A stretch of 64,000 nucleotides of DNA from Emticicia sp. CRIBPO (GCF_009905725.1 NZ_JAAAKV010000001.1:496001-560000); one strand, 5' to 3'. Counted from the first letter of the stretch, positions 46,564 through 56,485 are shown. Translations and numbers: made by a program. Notes: generated by a model not told the origin, from the letters alone.

Positions 46564-47682
46564 ATGAAAACTTTTTTTATCCAAAACCCACTGGACGTTT
46601 CGCCGGTAGCAGAAACCCTGGGGGCCTGTGACCTGGATCCTGAAATCAAGAGTATCCTTATCTTGTCATGCGATAAAGATCACACCCCAAAAACAGATAT
46701 TGATCTGATTTTAAAACGTTTAAATAAACCCGTATTTGGTGGACTTTTCCCCGAACTCATCTATCAGGGTCAAAGAAAACAATCAGGAATGATCGTTGTC
46801 GGCCTGTACAAAGAAACTAAAACGCTCCTTTTTGAAGGTAATAATTCCGAAGAGCAAATATATGAATTGATCAGTGAAAAATTTAAGGATGATAACCCGG
46901 AAGGAAAAAGTATTTTTTTGTTTACAGACGCCCTTCATTTCAACAAGACCGGCCTGATCGATTCCTTATATAATTATTTCGGGATGTTCCCGGCTTACAT
47001 CGGCGGTGGTGCCGGTTCCCTGAGTTTTGAAAATATCCCGAGCATATATTCCAATGAAGGGCTGGTCCAGTCGTCGGCCATTATCGGCTTGTATGATGGA
47101 AGTATTTCTATAGGCGTAGATCATGGTTATACAGCCATCAGTGATTCTTTCAAGGTGACGGAGTCTGTCAACAACCAGATCATCAGTCTCAACTGGAAAC
47201 CGGCCATGGAAGTGTATCAGTATGTGGTAGAAAAACATTCAGGTAAACTTTTCAAAAAATCTGAATTCGGGGATTTTGTCAAATCTTATCCCTTCGGGAT
47301 CAATAAAGTTGATTCTCAGATGGTTGTCCGGGACCCTTTCATGGAAAAAGACGGCTCTATCTTTACCCTTGACGCCGTTGAGCAAGGATCTTATATTAAT
47401 ATTGTCTACGCAAAAGAGCAGAATCTTGTTGAAGGGGCCGGGTTAGCCAAAGCATATGCACAAAATAATATCAGAAATCAGAATTCAGGTTCGATTTTTG
47501 TTATAGATTGCATTACCAGATCACTATTTTTAGATGAAAATTTTCATAAGGAATTAAATGCACTGGACCCAGAAAACGTTGCTTTCGGAGCTTTAACTTT
47601 AGGCGAAATCGCGAATTTCGGGAATTCTTATCTGGAAATTTATAATAAAACAGCCGTAGTGGGCATTTTTGAAAATGATTGA
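46564..47682 (+). CDS. FIST domain signal-sensor protein
   Basis: A 372-residue cytoplasmic protein with FIST N-terminal (about 25-190; SKDDHT-like start, PVFGGLFPELIYQG, YIGGGAGSLSF) and FIST C-terminal (about 210-350; AVEQGSYINIV, FVIDCITRSLFL) domains. FIST proteins bind small ligands, perhaps amino acids, and hand the signal to kinases. The gene overlaps the hybrid kinase gene by 8 bp, so the two are made together and the FIST protein is likely to feed the kinase. Its own promoter probably lies in the 101-bp gap from the Hpt gene (AAACTTTG at 46516-46523 is one base off the -7 motif). Confidence 0.88.
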   Translation: MKTFFIQNPLDVSPVAETLGACDLDPEIKSILILSCDKDHTPKTDIDLILKRLNKPVFGGLFPELIYQGQRKQSGMIVVGLYKETKTLLFEGNNSEEQIYELISEKFKDDNPEGKSIFLFTDALHFNKTGLIDSLYNYFGMFPAYIGGGAGSLSFENIPSIYSNEGLVQSSAIIGLYDGSISIGVDHGYTAISDSFKVTESVNNQIISLNWKPAMEVYQYVVEKHSGKLFKKSEFGDFVKSYPFGINKVDSQMVVRDPFMEKDGSIFTLDAVEQGSYINIVYAKEQNLVEGAGLAKAYAQNNIRNQNSGSIFVIDCITRSLFLDENFHKELNALDPENVAFGALTLGEIANFGNSYLEIYNKTAVVGIFEND

Positions 47683-50600
47683 CGTAAACAGTAAAGTTCT
47701 AAAAGAAATCCTGCTAGAATTAACACTTGTTATCGGGGGTGAAACAGATTATAATAAAATACTCAAAAAAACACTGCCTCTTTACCTGAGAAGGCTGAAC
47801 TGTACGGTTGCTTTGGTTTTTCACACTGATAAGGGAAAGGTAAAATCTGAGTTTATATTACCAATCTCATTATCAAAAACAAAAGAATGGCCCACTTTCC
47901 GTGAAAAAGTGCTTGAAGAAATCAGGTCCGGCAAAATCGGCAGCCTGACAGAACTTTCAGAAAATGGCCTTAATTATTATCTGTTTTCGCTCAATCCGGA
48001 AATTTTCCTGATACTGGGCAGAAAAGAAGCTTTCGGAGATAATGTCATTGATGAGCTCATTCCGGTCATCCAGTTTCTGGGCCAGGCCCTCAACAATGCC
48101 ATGGAAATTCAGAAAAGGAAGTTTGCCGAAGAAGAGCTGAATAAAGAAAGACTTCTGCTTAAAACCATCATTGATCATATTCCTGATTCCATATATCTAA
48201 AGGACCTTTCCTTAAAAAAACTGGTGGCCAACAAGGCCGACCTGTTTTTTTCGGGCTATGATTCAGAATCCGAAATTCTGGGTAAAACTGATTCAGAAAT
48301 TTACCCCCCGGAACTGGCAGATCATGCTACCAAGGTCGAAAAAGAGATATTGAGAACAGGGCTTCCCATGCTGAATGTTGAAGAGTTCCTTGAAAATAAA
48401 AAAGGTTTTAAGGCTGTCCTCAATACTTCTAAATTCCCGCTTATTGACGAAAATCAAAATATACTGGGAATTGTCGGGATAGGTAAAAACATCACTGAGT
48501 TCAAAAACAATCAGAAAGAAATCAAGCTTTTGTCGCTGGTAGCCAGCCAGACCGACAGCAGCGTACTGATCACTGACCTGGAAGGTAAAATAGAATGGGT
48601 CAATGACGGGTTTATCCGGCTGACCGGGTATACAGCAGACGAAGCACGGGGCATGAGGCCCTGGTGGCTCCTTCGCGGGCCGCTGTCTGACGAAACAACC
48701 CTCAATGAGATAGTCACGGACATTCTCCTGCAAAAGCCGATTGATAAAGATATTATTATTTATAATAAGAAAAAGGAAGCTGTCTGGATCAATATCCAGG
48801 GTAGCCCGCTGAAAGATGACGACGGAAACGTACAAGGCTTTTTCTCTATTCAGAATGATATCAGTGAAAGGAAAAAAAGCGAAGCTCAGATCAGGCAGCT
48901 GCTTACCTGGATAGATGAATCGAGTGACGCCATGCATGTTATTGATGAAACCGGAAACATCCGTTTTATTAATACAGAAGCGGCCAATCGCCTGGGAAAG
49001 ACCAAGGAAGAACTTATCGGTCAGCATATAGGGACCGTGGAGATCATGTTTCAGGATCACAGCAAATGGGAAGAACATGTGGCCGAACTGAAAGAAGTGG
49101 ACCAACAAATACTTGAAGGCCGCCATGTGAGAAAAAACGGCCACGAATACCCGGTAGAAGTCAGTGCCAAATACCTTAATATTGAGAACCAGGGCTTTGT
49201 GATTGCCTTTACAAGAGATATTACCGAAAGAAAAAGGACGGAACTGATCCTGAGACAAAGTGAGGAAAAATACCGTGGTATCATGGAAAACATGGAACTC
49301 GGGTTTCTGGAAGTGGACCTGGACGGCAAAATCATACGGGCCCATGACCAGATGTGCCGCATGAGCGGCTATACGGAAGCCGAACTGATCGGGAAGAATG
49401 CCATGGAGATTTTTACGCCCGAGGAGTTTAAAGAAACCCTGCTGAGGCAAGACAATGACAGGCTTGAAGGCCGGGTGGGCAACTACGAGGTGCAGCTGAG
49501 GAAAAAGAACGGAGAGCGGCTTTGGGTGCTCATCAGCGGCGGCCCTGTTTTTGATTATGACGGCAACGTGGTGGGTTCGGTAGGGATTCATTATGACATC
49601 ACCGAACAGAAACAGTTCCAGGAAGAGCTGGCCAAGGCCAAAAACCTGGCAGAAAAAGCCCAGGAAGCAGAAAAGCAGTTCCTTTCCAACATGAGTCATG
49701 AGATCCGGACACCGCTCAATGCCATCATCGGGATGACCAACCTGCTGTATGACACCAAGCCGACCAATGAGCAGATCGACTACCTGGATACCCTTAATTC
49801 TTCGGCCAACTTCCTGTTATCCCTCATTTCCGATATTCTCGACATCGCCAAAATTGAATCGGGCAAGATCGAATTGCACCCGAAACCGTTTAACCTTTCT
49901 GCTAACCTGAACACCCTCAGGAAGACATTCAAGCTGAAGGTGGGCGACAAACCGGTAAAAATAGAGACCCATATTGACGAAAAACTTAATCCGGCGGTTA
50001 TCGGTGACGAAACCCTCTTTAACCAGGTTTTGATGAACTTACTGAGTAACTCAGAGAAATTCACCGAATCAGGCACCATCGGTCTGCAGGCAAAGCTGAT
50101 CGAACAGGATGATCCGACGGTCCAGTGGATTGAGTTCAAGGTGTACGACACCGGTATCGGTATCAGTAACGACAATCTTGATGCCATTTTTGAGAAATTC
50201 AAGCAGATCAAAAGCGATACCGGACAAAAATACCGCGGTACAGGACTGGGGCTGGCCATTACCAAACAGTTGATCGTTGTGATGGGCGGGCAGATCGGTG
50301 TGGAAAGTAAAAAAGGAGAAGGAACGACGTTTACGTTCCAGCTTCCTTTCAAAAAATACAACTCTGATCTGGACCAAAACCACGAATTTGCCCAGAAATC
50401 AGTGAAAGTGATTGAGAAAATCAATCAGAAAGCCGATGTCAGACTGGATCCGCTCCTGGTGGTGGAAGACAACCTGACCAATCAGAAATACATCAGAACA
50501 GTACTGAGCAAGTTTGACATTGATTTCGAAATCGCCAATGACGGCAAGGAAGCCCTGGAGCTGACCTTTCAGAAGAAGTATTCCCTGATACTGATGGACT

Positions 50601-50812
50601 TACAGATGCCGGTCATGGATGGCTATGAATCGACAATCAGCATCAGGAATTCGGAGAATATCAACCAGCATACGATCATCATCGCGTTAACGGCTTCGGC
50701 TTTACTGGATCAGAAAAACAAGGCCTTGTCGGTGGGCATGAACGACTTTATTACGAAACCGTTTACACCATCACAATTAAAGGAAAAATTAGAAGAATAT
50801 TTAGGTTTTTGA
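47675..50812 (+). CDS. Hybrid PAS-domain histidine kinase with receiver
   Basis: A 1045-residue cytoplasmic sensor. An N-terminal sensing part is followed by four PAS domains (roughly 150-275, 285-405, 410-525 and 530-650), a HisKA domain with phosphorylated H675 (SNMSHEIRTPLN), an ATPase domain (NQVLMNLLSNS, DTGIGIS, RGTGLGLA) and a C-terminal receiver with D975 (LMDLQMP). No transmembrane segment is visible. I use ATG 47675 instead of the upstream TTG at 47669. As a hybrid kinase it needs an Hpt protein; one is encoded divergently at 46100. Confidence 0.92.
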   Translation: MIDVNSKVLKEILLELTLVIGGETDYNKILKKTLPLYLRRLNCTVALVFHTDKGKVKSEFILPISLSKTKEWPTFREKVLEEIRSGKIGSLTELSENGLNYYLFSLNPEIFLILGRKEAFGDNVIDELIPVIQFLGQALNNAMEIQKRKFAEEELNKERLLLKTIIDHIPDSIYLKDLSLKKLVANKADLFFSGYDSESEILGKTDSEIYPPELADHATKVEKEILRTGLPMLNVEEFLENKKGFKAVLNTSKFPLIDENQNILGIVGIGKNITEFKNNQKEIKLLSLVASQTDSSVLITDLEGKIEWVNDGFIRLTGYTADEARGMRPWWLLRGPLSDETTLNEIVTDILLQKPIDKDIIIYNKKKEAVWINIQGSPLKDDDGNVQGFFSIQNDISERKKSEAQIRQLLTWIDESSDAMHVIDETGNIRFINTEAANRLGKTKEELIGQHIGTVEIMFQDHSKWEEHVAELKEVDQQILEGRHVRKNGHEYPVEVSAKYLNIENQGFVIAFTRDITERKRTELILRQSEEKYRGIMENMELGFLEVDLDGKIIRAHDQMCRMSGYTEAELIGKNAMEIFTPEEFKETLLRQDNDRLEGRVGNYEVQLRKKNGERLWVLISGGPVFDYDGNVVGSVGIHYDITEQKQFQEELAKAKNLAEKAQEAEKQFLSNMSHEIRTPLNAIIGMTNLLYDTKPTNEQIDYLDTLNSSANFLLSLISDILDIAKIESGKIELHPKPFNLSANLNTLRKTFKLKVGDKPVKIETHIDEKLNPAVIGDETLFNQVLMNLLSNSEKFTESGTIGLQAKLIEQDDPTVQWIEFKVYDTGIGISNDNLDAIFEKFKQIKSDTGQKYRGTGLGLAITKQLIVVMGGQIGVESKKGEGTTFTFQLPFKKYNSDLDQNHEFAQKSVKVIEKINQKADVRLDPLLVVEDNLTNQKYIRTVLSKFDIDFEIANDGKEALELTFQKKYSLILMDLQMPVMDGYESTISIRNSENINQHTIIIALTASALLDQKNKALSVGMNDFITKPFTPSQLKEKLEEYLGF

Positions 50813-50852
50813 TGTATATTGGGACTTTGTTCAACCCTAAAACATACTTTCT

Positions 50853-52169
50853 ATGCCTTTATTGTTTACGTTACTGGCCATTTTGGTATTGATTCTTCTG
50901 ATTACGCTTGTCAAACTTGATACTTTTATATCCTTCATTATTGTGGCCATCGGACTCGGGCTCGTCAGCGGGCTCGAGATCCCTGTCATCGGGAAGGCCA
51001 TCCAGTCAGGCATCGGCGGCACGCTCGGCGACCTGACCCTCATCATCGGTTTCGGAGGTATGCTCGGAAAACTGGTGGCAGAAAGTGGTGCCGCTCAAAG
51101 GATCACTTCCAAACTGCTGGACCTTTTCGGTAAAAAATACCTGACCTGGGGACTTGCCCTGGCGGGTTTTGTGATCGGCATCCCGCTTTTTTACAATGCA
51201 GGTTTCATCATCGTGGTCCCTTTGATTTTCAGCATTGCCACTTCGGCCCGTCTGCCTGTGCTGTATGTCGGTATTCCGATGTTATCAGCATTGTCGGTGG
51301 CCCATGGATACCTCCCCCCTCACCCTTCACCGGCGGCCATTGCCAGTCAGTTGGATGCAGACCTTGGTAAAACCCTTATTTACGGTATTATCATTGCGAT
51401 CCCGGCCATTGCCATTGCCGGACCGCTTTTCGGAAAGACCTTAAAAAAATACAATCCTACGCTCAACACGAGTTTATTCAGCACAAAGGAAATCCCGGTA
51501 AATGAGCAGCCGAGCCTTACCGTCAGCCTTTTTGTGGCCTTGCTTCCGGTGATCCTGCTGACACTCACTGCGTCCTTTAAATCCTATTTTCCGGGCATTA
51601 AAATAATCGCCCTGTTGTCTGAGCCCTATGTAGGGATGCTGGTATCTGTATTATCGGCCATTTATTTCCTGGGCATCAGACAGGGAAAAACGATTTCACA
51701 AACCAGTAAACTGCTGGAAGAATCTTTCAAAAGCGTAGCTCCTATCCTGCTGATCATTGCCGGAGCCGGGGCTTTAAAACAAGTACTGACAGAAAGCGGC
51801 ACCAGCCTTTATATCGGTGAGCAACTCAAACATTTTGATCTCAACCCCTTGATCCTCAGCTGGGTGATTGCGGCCTTTATCAGGGTTTGCGTGGGTTCTG
51901 CCACCATTGCCGGTTTAACCGCTGTCGGCATCCTTTTACCCTTGATTAAATCGCAGACTTCGATAGAGCCCGAACTGATCGTATTGTCTATCGGGGCAGG
52001 CAGCCTGATGTTTTCGCACCTCAATGACGGTGGTTTCTGGTTGTTTAAGGAATACTTCAACCTGAGCATCAAAGACACCATCAAAACCTGGTCGGTAATG
52101 GAAACCATCGTTTCTATCGTAGGGCTTCTCGGGGTATTGGTTCTCCAAAAAGTATTACCTTTGCTTTAA
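50853..52169 (+). CDS. GntP-family (gluconate:H+ symporter-like) permease
   Basis: A 438-residue polytopic protein with about twelve hydrophobic segments. The GntP family signature is seen in GFGGMLGKLVAESGAAQRI near residue 68 and in HPSPAAIASQL in the middle. These transporters take up gluconate, related sugar acids or hydroxy acids with protons. It starts 40 bp after the kinase gene; a RidA-family gene follows after 21 bp in the same orientation, with a terminator after that, so permease and RidA are likely one transcript. The substrate cannot be fixed by sequence alone. Confidence 0.88.
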   Translation: MPLLFTLLAILVLILLITLVKLDTFISFIIVAIGLGLVSGLEIPVIGKAIQSGIGGTLGDLTLIIGFGGMLGKLVAESGAAQRITSKLLDLFGKKYLTWGLALAGFVIGIPLFYNAGFIIVVPLIFSIATSARLPVLYVGIPMLSALSVAHGYLPPHPSPAAIASQLDADLGKTLIYGIIIAIPAIAIAGPLFGKTLKKYNPTLNTSLFSTKEIPVNEQPSLTVSLFVALLPVILLTLTASFKSYFPGIKIIALLSEPYVGMLVSVLSAIYFLGIRQGKTISQTSKLLEESFKSVAPILLIIAGAGALKQVLTESGTSLYIGEQLKHFDLNPLILSWVIAAFIRVCVGSATIAGLTAVGILLPLIKSQTSIEPELIVLSIGAGSLMFSHLNDGGFWLFKEYFNLSIKDTIKTWSVMETIVSIVGLLGVLVLQKVLPLL

Positions 52170-52190
52170 AATAATAAATACATATATTAA

Positions 52191-52652
52191 ATGACTGCTG
52201 ATATTAAGCTGGAGAAGTACAGATCAGAATTACCTGAAGCTCCAAAACCGGCCGGGGTATATAAGCCCTGCCTGATTGTTGATAATTTTCTTTATGTTTC
52301 GGGACATGGCCCCAACAGACCTGACGGCACCCAGTTTGTAGGTAAAGTGGGCTCTGAAGTAGACATCGAGTTTGCCAAGGCTTCAGCCAGGCAGGTGGGC
52401 CTGACCATCCTTTCTACCCTTAAAGAAAACCTGGGTACTTTGAACAGGATCAAAAGAGTGGTTAAAGTGTTGGGTATGGTCAACGCTGCTCCTGATTTCG
52501 GCAGCCATCCTTATGTGATCAATGGTTGCAGTGAGCTTTTTGCTGAGATCTGGGGAGAAGAACACGGTATAGGTGTGAGAAGTGCAGTGGGCATGGGCTC
52601 ATTGCCGGGAAACATCACAACAGAAATCGAAGTTATTTTTGAACTGATCTGA
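52191..52652 (+). CDS. RidA/YjgF/Rid family protein
   Basis: A 153-residue protein with the Rid fold: FLYVSGHGPNRPDGT near the start, NRIKRVVKVLGMVNA in the middle and RSAVGMGSLPGNITTEIEVI at the end. The C-terminal G(S/V)xxLPG pattern belongs to the Rid group; the conserved arginine found in active imine/enamine deaminases (normally in RxAxxVxxLP) is represented by R in VRSAVG. The protein would hydrolyse reactive enamine or imine products of PLP enzymes. It lies behind the GntP permease gene. Confidence 0.87.
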   Translation: MTADIKLEKYRSELPEAPKPAGVYKPCLIVDNFLYVSGHGPNRPDGTQFVGKVGSEVDIEFAKASARQVGLTILSTLKENLGTLNRIKRVVKVLGMVNAAPDFGSHPYVINGCSELFAEIWGEEHGIGVRSAVGMGSLPGNITTEIEVIFELI

Positions 52653-52669
52653 AAAACAGGATAACATAA

Positions 52670-52701
52670 AAAAACAGCGGGTCTATGGCCCGCTGTTTTT
52701 G
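52670..52701. terminator. Bidirectional terminator between RidA and the next gene
   Basis: AACAGCGGG at 52673-52681 and CCCGCTGTT at 52689-52697 form a perfect 9-bp stem with a 7-nt loop. There are A's before and T's after, so it can work on both strands and serves the convergent genes ending at 52652 and 52704. Confidence 0.9.
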
Positions 52702-52703
52702 TT

Positions 52704-53345
52704 TCAGGATCTCGGTCCGTATGAACCTCTTCCCTTATCCTCTTTCTTGCTGCTATTTCTATTGTTGCTGTTGTCATTTTTACTGTAATCATTTCTTCCG
52801 TCGTTACCTCTGCCCTTATCGTTTTTGTAATGATTATCTTCTTTAACAACTACTTTCACATCATTTTTAACAACCACTTTCACATCTTTGTCTTTTTTGT
52901 GATAGTTTTTGGCTACCTGTTCTCTTTCCCATTGGTCATGTTTCGGGTGAAACTTGCTTTGATAGTATTTCTCTTCTCTGCTGTCTCTGATGACCTGCTG
53001 GTTATATTGTTTTTTGAACTTTGAGTACTGACTTACGTGAATTCTGTTGTTCAGGTATGGATTACGCTCGTTAATCACCACTTTATACATTCTGAACAAA
53101 TCCGGTTTACCGAAATAAGACGGAAGTCTGTAAGCGTGTATCCACTGTCTGTTGTTAAAGTAAACGTATTGCTCACTGGTCACATCATAGTAGACATTGA
53201 TTTCAGGGAAATAATAATACCCCGCATAATCATACCCTGTTGGTCCCCAGGCTGGTTGAACACCGATGTTAACGTTGATTTTAACCTGGGCTTCTGCCGA
53301 CAAGCCGGCGATAAAGATGGCGAATACTACCAATAACTTTTTCAT
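52704..53345 (-). CDS. Secreted protein with charged low-complexity tail
   Basis: A 213-residue protein with signal peptide (LLVVFAIFIAGLSAEAQ). The first 130 residues have many aromatic residues (YAGYYYFPEINVYYDVT), a pattern found in small Bacteroidota secreted proteins around an YXXP-type beta structure, but no named domain. The tail, from about residue 145, is very rich in Lys, Asp, Asn and Gly with a repeated DVKVVVK, and is probably disordered. I do not recognise a function. The protein is probably periplasmic or outer-membrane attached, and the gene stands alone between a shared terminator and a 278-bp spacer. Confidence 0.75.
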   Translation of the reverse strand: MKKLLVVFAIFIAGLSAEAQVKINVNIGVQPAWGPTGYDYAGYYYFPEINVYYDVTSEQYVYFNNRQWIHAYRLPSYFGKPDLFRMYKVVINERNPYLNNRIHVSQYSKFKKQYNQQVIRDSREEKYYQSKFHPKHDQWEREQVAKNYHKKDKDVKVVVKNDVKVVVKEDNHYKNDKGRGNDGRNDYSKNDNSNNRNSSKKEDKGRGSYGPRS

Positions 53346-53623
53346 GATTTCAATCTTTTTTTTGGTTAAAAATTCAGGAAATTAACTGCCTGTTTTGCTT
53401 CTATGACAGCCAAAAGGGTATGAGGGTTTAGACTGAATACCGGCCTGTTCGACAACCGGAGTGAGATTATCGACAAACCGGGTGGCATTTGCCGACAGCC
53501 GGGCCGATTTTTTTTTCACTAAAATTGTGACCAAATCAGCCTGGAAAGCCCGGTCGGTTTCCCGATTATTGGAATTTTGTATTAACTTGGATTAATAATC
53601 AATTTACCCTTAACACAAGAATT
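53346..53623. other. Divergent spacer
   Basis: The 278 bp between the minus-strand secreted protein gene and the plus-strand serine hydrolase gene include GAATTTTG at 53572-53579, one base off the -7 motif, placed 44 nt before the hydrolase ATG. Otherwise no features are seen. Confidence 0.35.
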
Positions 53624-54952
53624 ATGTCAACTGCTAAAAAAATCTTCCTTGGGATAGGTGTGCTCGTAATCTCAGCCCTTGCTTATGGTTTTTATTTTGG
53701 CCTTCAATATGCCTACATAGGCTCTTCGTATAATGCGAAAACCGTTTGCTCGTGCATGTTTGTTTCAGGAAGGGACCTGAACAGCATCAAAAACGAAGAT
53801 TTATATGCTGTACCCTATTCCAATATTTCGGTGGACGAAGAAAATAAAACCGTTAGTGTAGACATCTACGGTCTGGCAAAGACCAAAGCCATTTACAGAA
53901 AAGGGCTGGGCTGTACTTTAGTGAACGAACTGACTGAAGAAGAAATCCGGAAACAGCCGGGTGTGCCTCCGGCCGATTCCGCGAAAAGCTACCTGGTATG
54001 GGGTGATTCTTTAAATGCTTCCATCGATAAAGTGGCTCTTACCAAGGCCGTAGAAGATGTTTTCACAGAAAAAGACCCGCAAAACATCAAGCGTACAAGA
54101 GCCGTGGTAGTACTTTACAAAGGCAAGATCATCGCCGAGAAATATGCCGACAACATTCCGCAGGGCACCCCTTTGCTGGGCTGGTCAATGACCAAAAGTG
54201 TGACGAGTACGTTGATCGGTTTACTGGTAAAAGACGGGAAAATTGACATTAAAAAACCTGCCCCGGTGGCAGAATGGGCGGCAGATGCCAGAAACAAGAT
54301 CACCACGGACCATTTACTCAGGATGAGCAGCGGTCTGGCCTTTGAAGAAAATTATGCGGCACCGAGCGATGCCACGAAGATGCTCTTCAGATCAAAAGCC
54401 GCCGGTGAATATGCCATTCAAAGCAAACCCGCCACTGATCCCGACAAAGTCTGGTCTTATTCGAGCGGCACGACCAATATCCTGCAGGAAATCATCAGAA
54501 GACAATTCAAAACGCATGCAGACTACCTGGCGTTTCCTCATATAAGGCTGTTTCATAAATTGGGCATGAAGAGTGCAGTGCTGGAGCCTGACGCTTCAGG
54601 AACTTACGTGGGGTCTTCCTTCATGTATGCCAATGCCCGCGACTGGGCCAAGTACGGCCAGTTTTATCTGCAGGATGGCATCTGGAACGGTGAAAGACTG
54701 CTGCCGGAGGGTTGGGTAAAGTATTCTTCGACAGAAACACCCCATTCAGATGGTAAATATGCGGCTCAGTTCTGGGTTGACCACCGGGATAAAACTTTCC
54801 CGCAGGATGCTTTTTTTGCAGATGGTTTTGAAGGCCAGTTTGTGACGGTCATCCCGTCAAAAGAGATGGTCATTGTCAGACTTGGCTGTACTCCGGGTAA
54901 AGGTTTCAACCATGTGGAGTTTGTCAAGAGTGTTGTGAAGGCTGTTAGGTGA
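53624..54952 (+). CDS. Class C beta-lactamase-fold serine hydrolase
   Basis: A 442-residue serine hydrolase with an N-terminal hydrophobic anchor (FLGIGVLVISALAYGFYFGL). The active-site SxxK is S188-x-x-K191 (WSMTKSV), and the second motif is Y279-S-S (SYSSG) in place of YxN. The late HxG-like segment is within GFEGQFVTVIP. The family contains penicillin-binding-like peptidases, esterases and transpeptidases; resistance to beta-lactams is not implied. It should act in the periplasm, attached to the inner membrane. Confidence 0.85.
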   Translation: MSTAKKIFLGIGVLVISALAYGFYFGLQYAYIGSSYNAKTVCSCMFVSGRDLNSIKNEDLYAVPYSNISVDEENKTVSVDIYGLAKTKAIYRKGLGCTLVNELTEEEIRKQPGVPPADSAKSYLVWGDSLNASIDKVALTKAVEDVFTEKDPQNIKRTRAVVVLYKGKIIAEKYADNIPQGTPLLGWSMTKSVTSTLIGLLVKDGKIDIKKPAPVAEWAADARNKITTDHLLRMSSGLAFEENYAAPSDATKMLFRSKAAGEYAIQSKPATDPDKVWSYSSGTTNILQEIIRRQFKTHADYLAFPHIRLFHKLGMKSAVLEPDASGTYVGSSFMYANARDWAKYGQFYLQDGIWNGERLLPEGWVKYSSTETPHSDGKYAAQFWVDHRDKTFPQDAFFADGFEGQFVTVIPSKEMVIVRLGCTPGKGFNHVEFVKSVVKAVR

Positions 54953-55183
54953 AGCCCGCCCGGCCTGACCGCCAGTTCGGACGGGGAGAAAGGAGGAAAG
55001 GACAACGGAAAAAGGATATTTATATCGGACCTCGAAAAATGACAATGGAGGAAAGAAAAGTGGACGTAGGTAAGAAATGACAACGGAAGATGGACAAAAG
55101 ATGCGGAAGAGTCTCATATATACTTGCAAACAGAGAGAAAGGACAATAGACAATGTTCCTTTGTCCTTCCTCCCTTCTCCTCC
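54953..55183. repeat. Convergent intergenic region with hairpin and dispersed repeat
   Basis: CCCGCCCGG at 54955-54963 and CGGACGGG at 54978-54985 can form a hairpin. Its reverse complement resembles 60346-60372 (GTCCGA, CTGG and CCGGGCGGG in the same order). The rest is purine-rich; AGGAAAGGACAA near 54994 has a pyrimidine-rich counterpart TTGTCCTTCC near 55160. No gene is evident. Confidence 0.5.
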
Positions 55184-56341
55184 CTAGAATGCCTCTCCGG
55201 TGAAAATATAAAAGCCGGGGCCTTCTTCGGTAAATCCAAGGTCGAACCTCAGGAAAATATCTTTTTTAGGGAATAAAAGATAGCGTAATCCTGCCCCTCC
55301 GGCCAGGCGTGTTTTGTTGATCATCATCTGGTCCAGTGCAGGGCTCACATTGGCAAGGCTCGCAAAGACCGTCCCTCCTATCCTCCTGCTGAAACTGAAA
55401 GGAAGCATGCGGTATTCTACCTGTGCCGCCACCAGGTTTTTGTCCCGGTATCGCCCCTGGTAATAACCCCGCATCATCATATCTCCGCCCATCTGGGCCA
55501 TCTGGTTGAAAGGCACCTGTCCGTTGATAAAATTACCCGTCACCTGCCAGGCAATCACGTTATTTTTGCGAATGGGGTGAAATGACCTGAAATCGACATT
55601 CCATGAATGAAAGCTGAAATCACTCCCAAAAGTCTTGTTATAATTCAAAAAAGCAATTTCTCCGAAGAATCCTTTCCTGACATTGAGAACGTTATGGCGG
55701 TTGTCATAAACCAAAGCGAGCCCCCCTCCGAGATTTTCCGTGCCGCTGCTGCCCGCCGGTAAGGGATAAGGAGCATGGTTTTCGGGTTGTTTAAACTCTG
55801 TTTTTGATAAAAGCTGATAATCCACCTCCGGCCCGAAGAATAAGTTGGGCACTATTTTTCTCAGCACCCGCTGGCGGAAAAGGATATAATTGGCATCTAC
55901 AATGGCGGGGGCATTGCCGGGAGTAACCGGGCCGATGCCGTAATATAAAAGCGGGAAACGCTGTATCCTTGTCCTGCCCAGGAAAAACCACTTGTCCTGA
56001 TCGCCGTAAATGGCATTATCAAACCACAAACCGTATTGTTGCCTCAACGTCACAAAAGTAAAGGCGTTGATTTCGCTCAGGCGGTTTAAGGTATCTTGCT
56101 TAGCCCTGAACAACATCAGCGAAGAAAAGCCGAATTCAAAGCTGGTTTCAGGTGAATAAGCAATGGTGGGATATACCCTGAAACTGCGGGATTCGGAGGA
56201 AGTGGTATCAATAACCAATTTATACACCAATCTGGAAAGCCATCTTTTTTTCTCCTGTGCTTCGGCAGACATTGAAAACAAGACGATTAAGAAACCCGTG
56301 CAACTGACTTGCCATTTTGATTTTATAGATTTGACGGGCAT
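55184..56341 (-). CDS. Outer-membrane beta-barrel protein, BamA/TamA-superfamily-like (surface antigen)
   Basis: A 385-residue protein with signal peptide (FLIVLFSMSAEAQ) and alternating-residue strands throughout, ending in a terminal phenylalanine (FTGEAF), the signal for barrel assembly. The segment QMGGDMMMRGYYQGRYRDKN matches the conserved G-x-x-xRGY motif of the Omp85 barrel, close to the lid loop. There is no N-terminal POTRA region, so it is one of the short, barrel-only members in Bacteroidota. The function is unknown. It is convergent with the serine hydrolase gene. Confidence 0.8.
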   Translation of the reverse strand: MPVKSIKSKWQVSCTGFLIVLFSMSAEAQEKKRWLSRLVYKLVIDTTSSESRSFRVYPTIAYSPETSFEFGFSSLMLFRAKQDTLNRLSEINAFTFVTLRQQYGLWFDNAIYGDQDKWFFLGRTRIQRFPLLYYGIGPVTPGNAPAIVDANYILFRQRVLRKIVPNLFFGPEVDYQLLSKTEFKQPENHAPYPLPAGSSGTENLGGGLALVYDNRHNVLNVRKGFFGEIAFLNYNKTFGSDFSFHSWNVDFRSFHPIRKNNVIAWQVTGNFINGQVPFNQMAQMGGDMMMRGYYQGRYRDKNLVAAQVEYRMLPFSFSRRIGGTVFASLANVSPALDQMMINKTRLAGGAGLRYLLFPKKDIFLRFDLGFTEEGPGFYIFTGEAF

Positions 56342-56485
56342 AGAGCTATGGTATTAGTTTTACTTAGGTATGAAATTAACGTTAAACTTCCGTAAAACCG
56401 CTGTCAGGACCCTGAAATATTCGAATAAATGAAGCGGAAGCCCTGGAAAATACACAGAACTTCCGCTTTCTTATTTATCAAGAAC

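Noticed and set aside
48293-49699. 468-codon open frame on the minus strand inside the hybrid kinase gene
   Set aside because: It lies antisense to well-conserved PAS domains and its product is rich in His, Phe and Pro without any domain, typical of a shadow frame. The same applies to 49780-50424.
53624-54952. Beta-lactamase giving antibiotic resistance
   Set aside because: The SxxK is present but YxN is YSS and the family is dominated by peptidases and esterases; resistance cannot be claimed.
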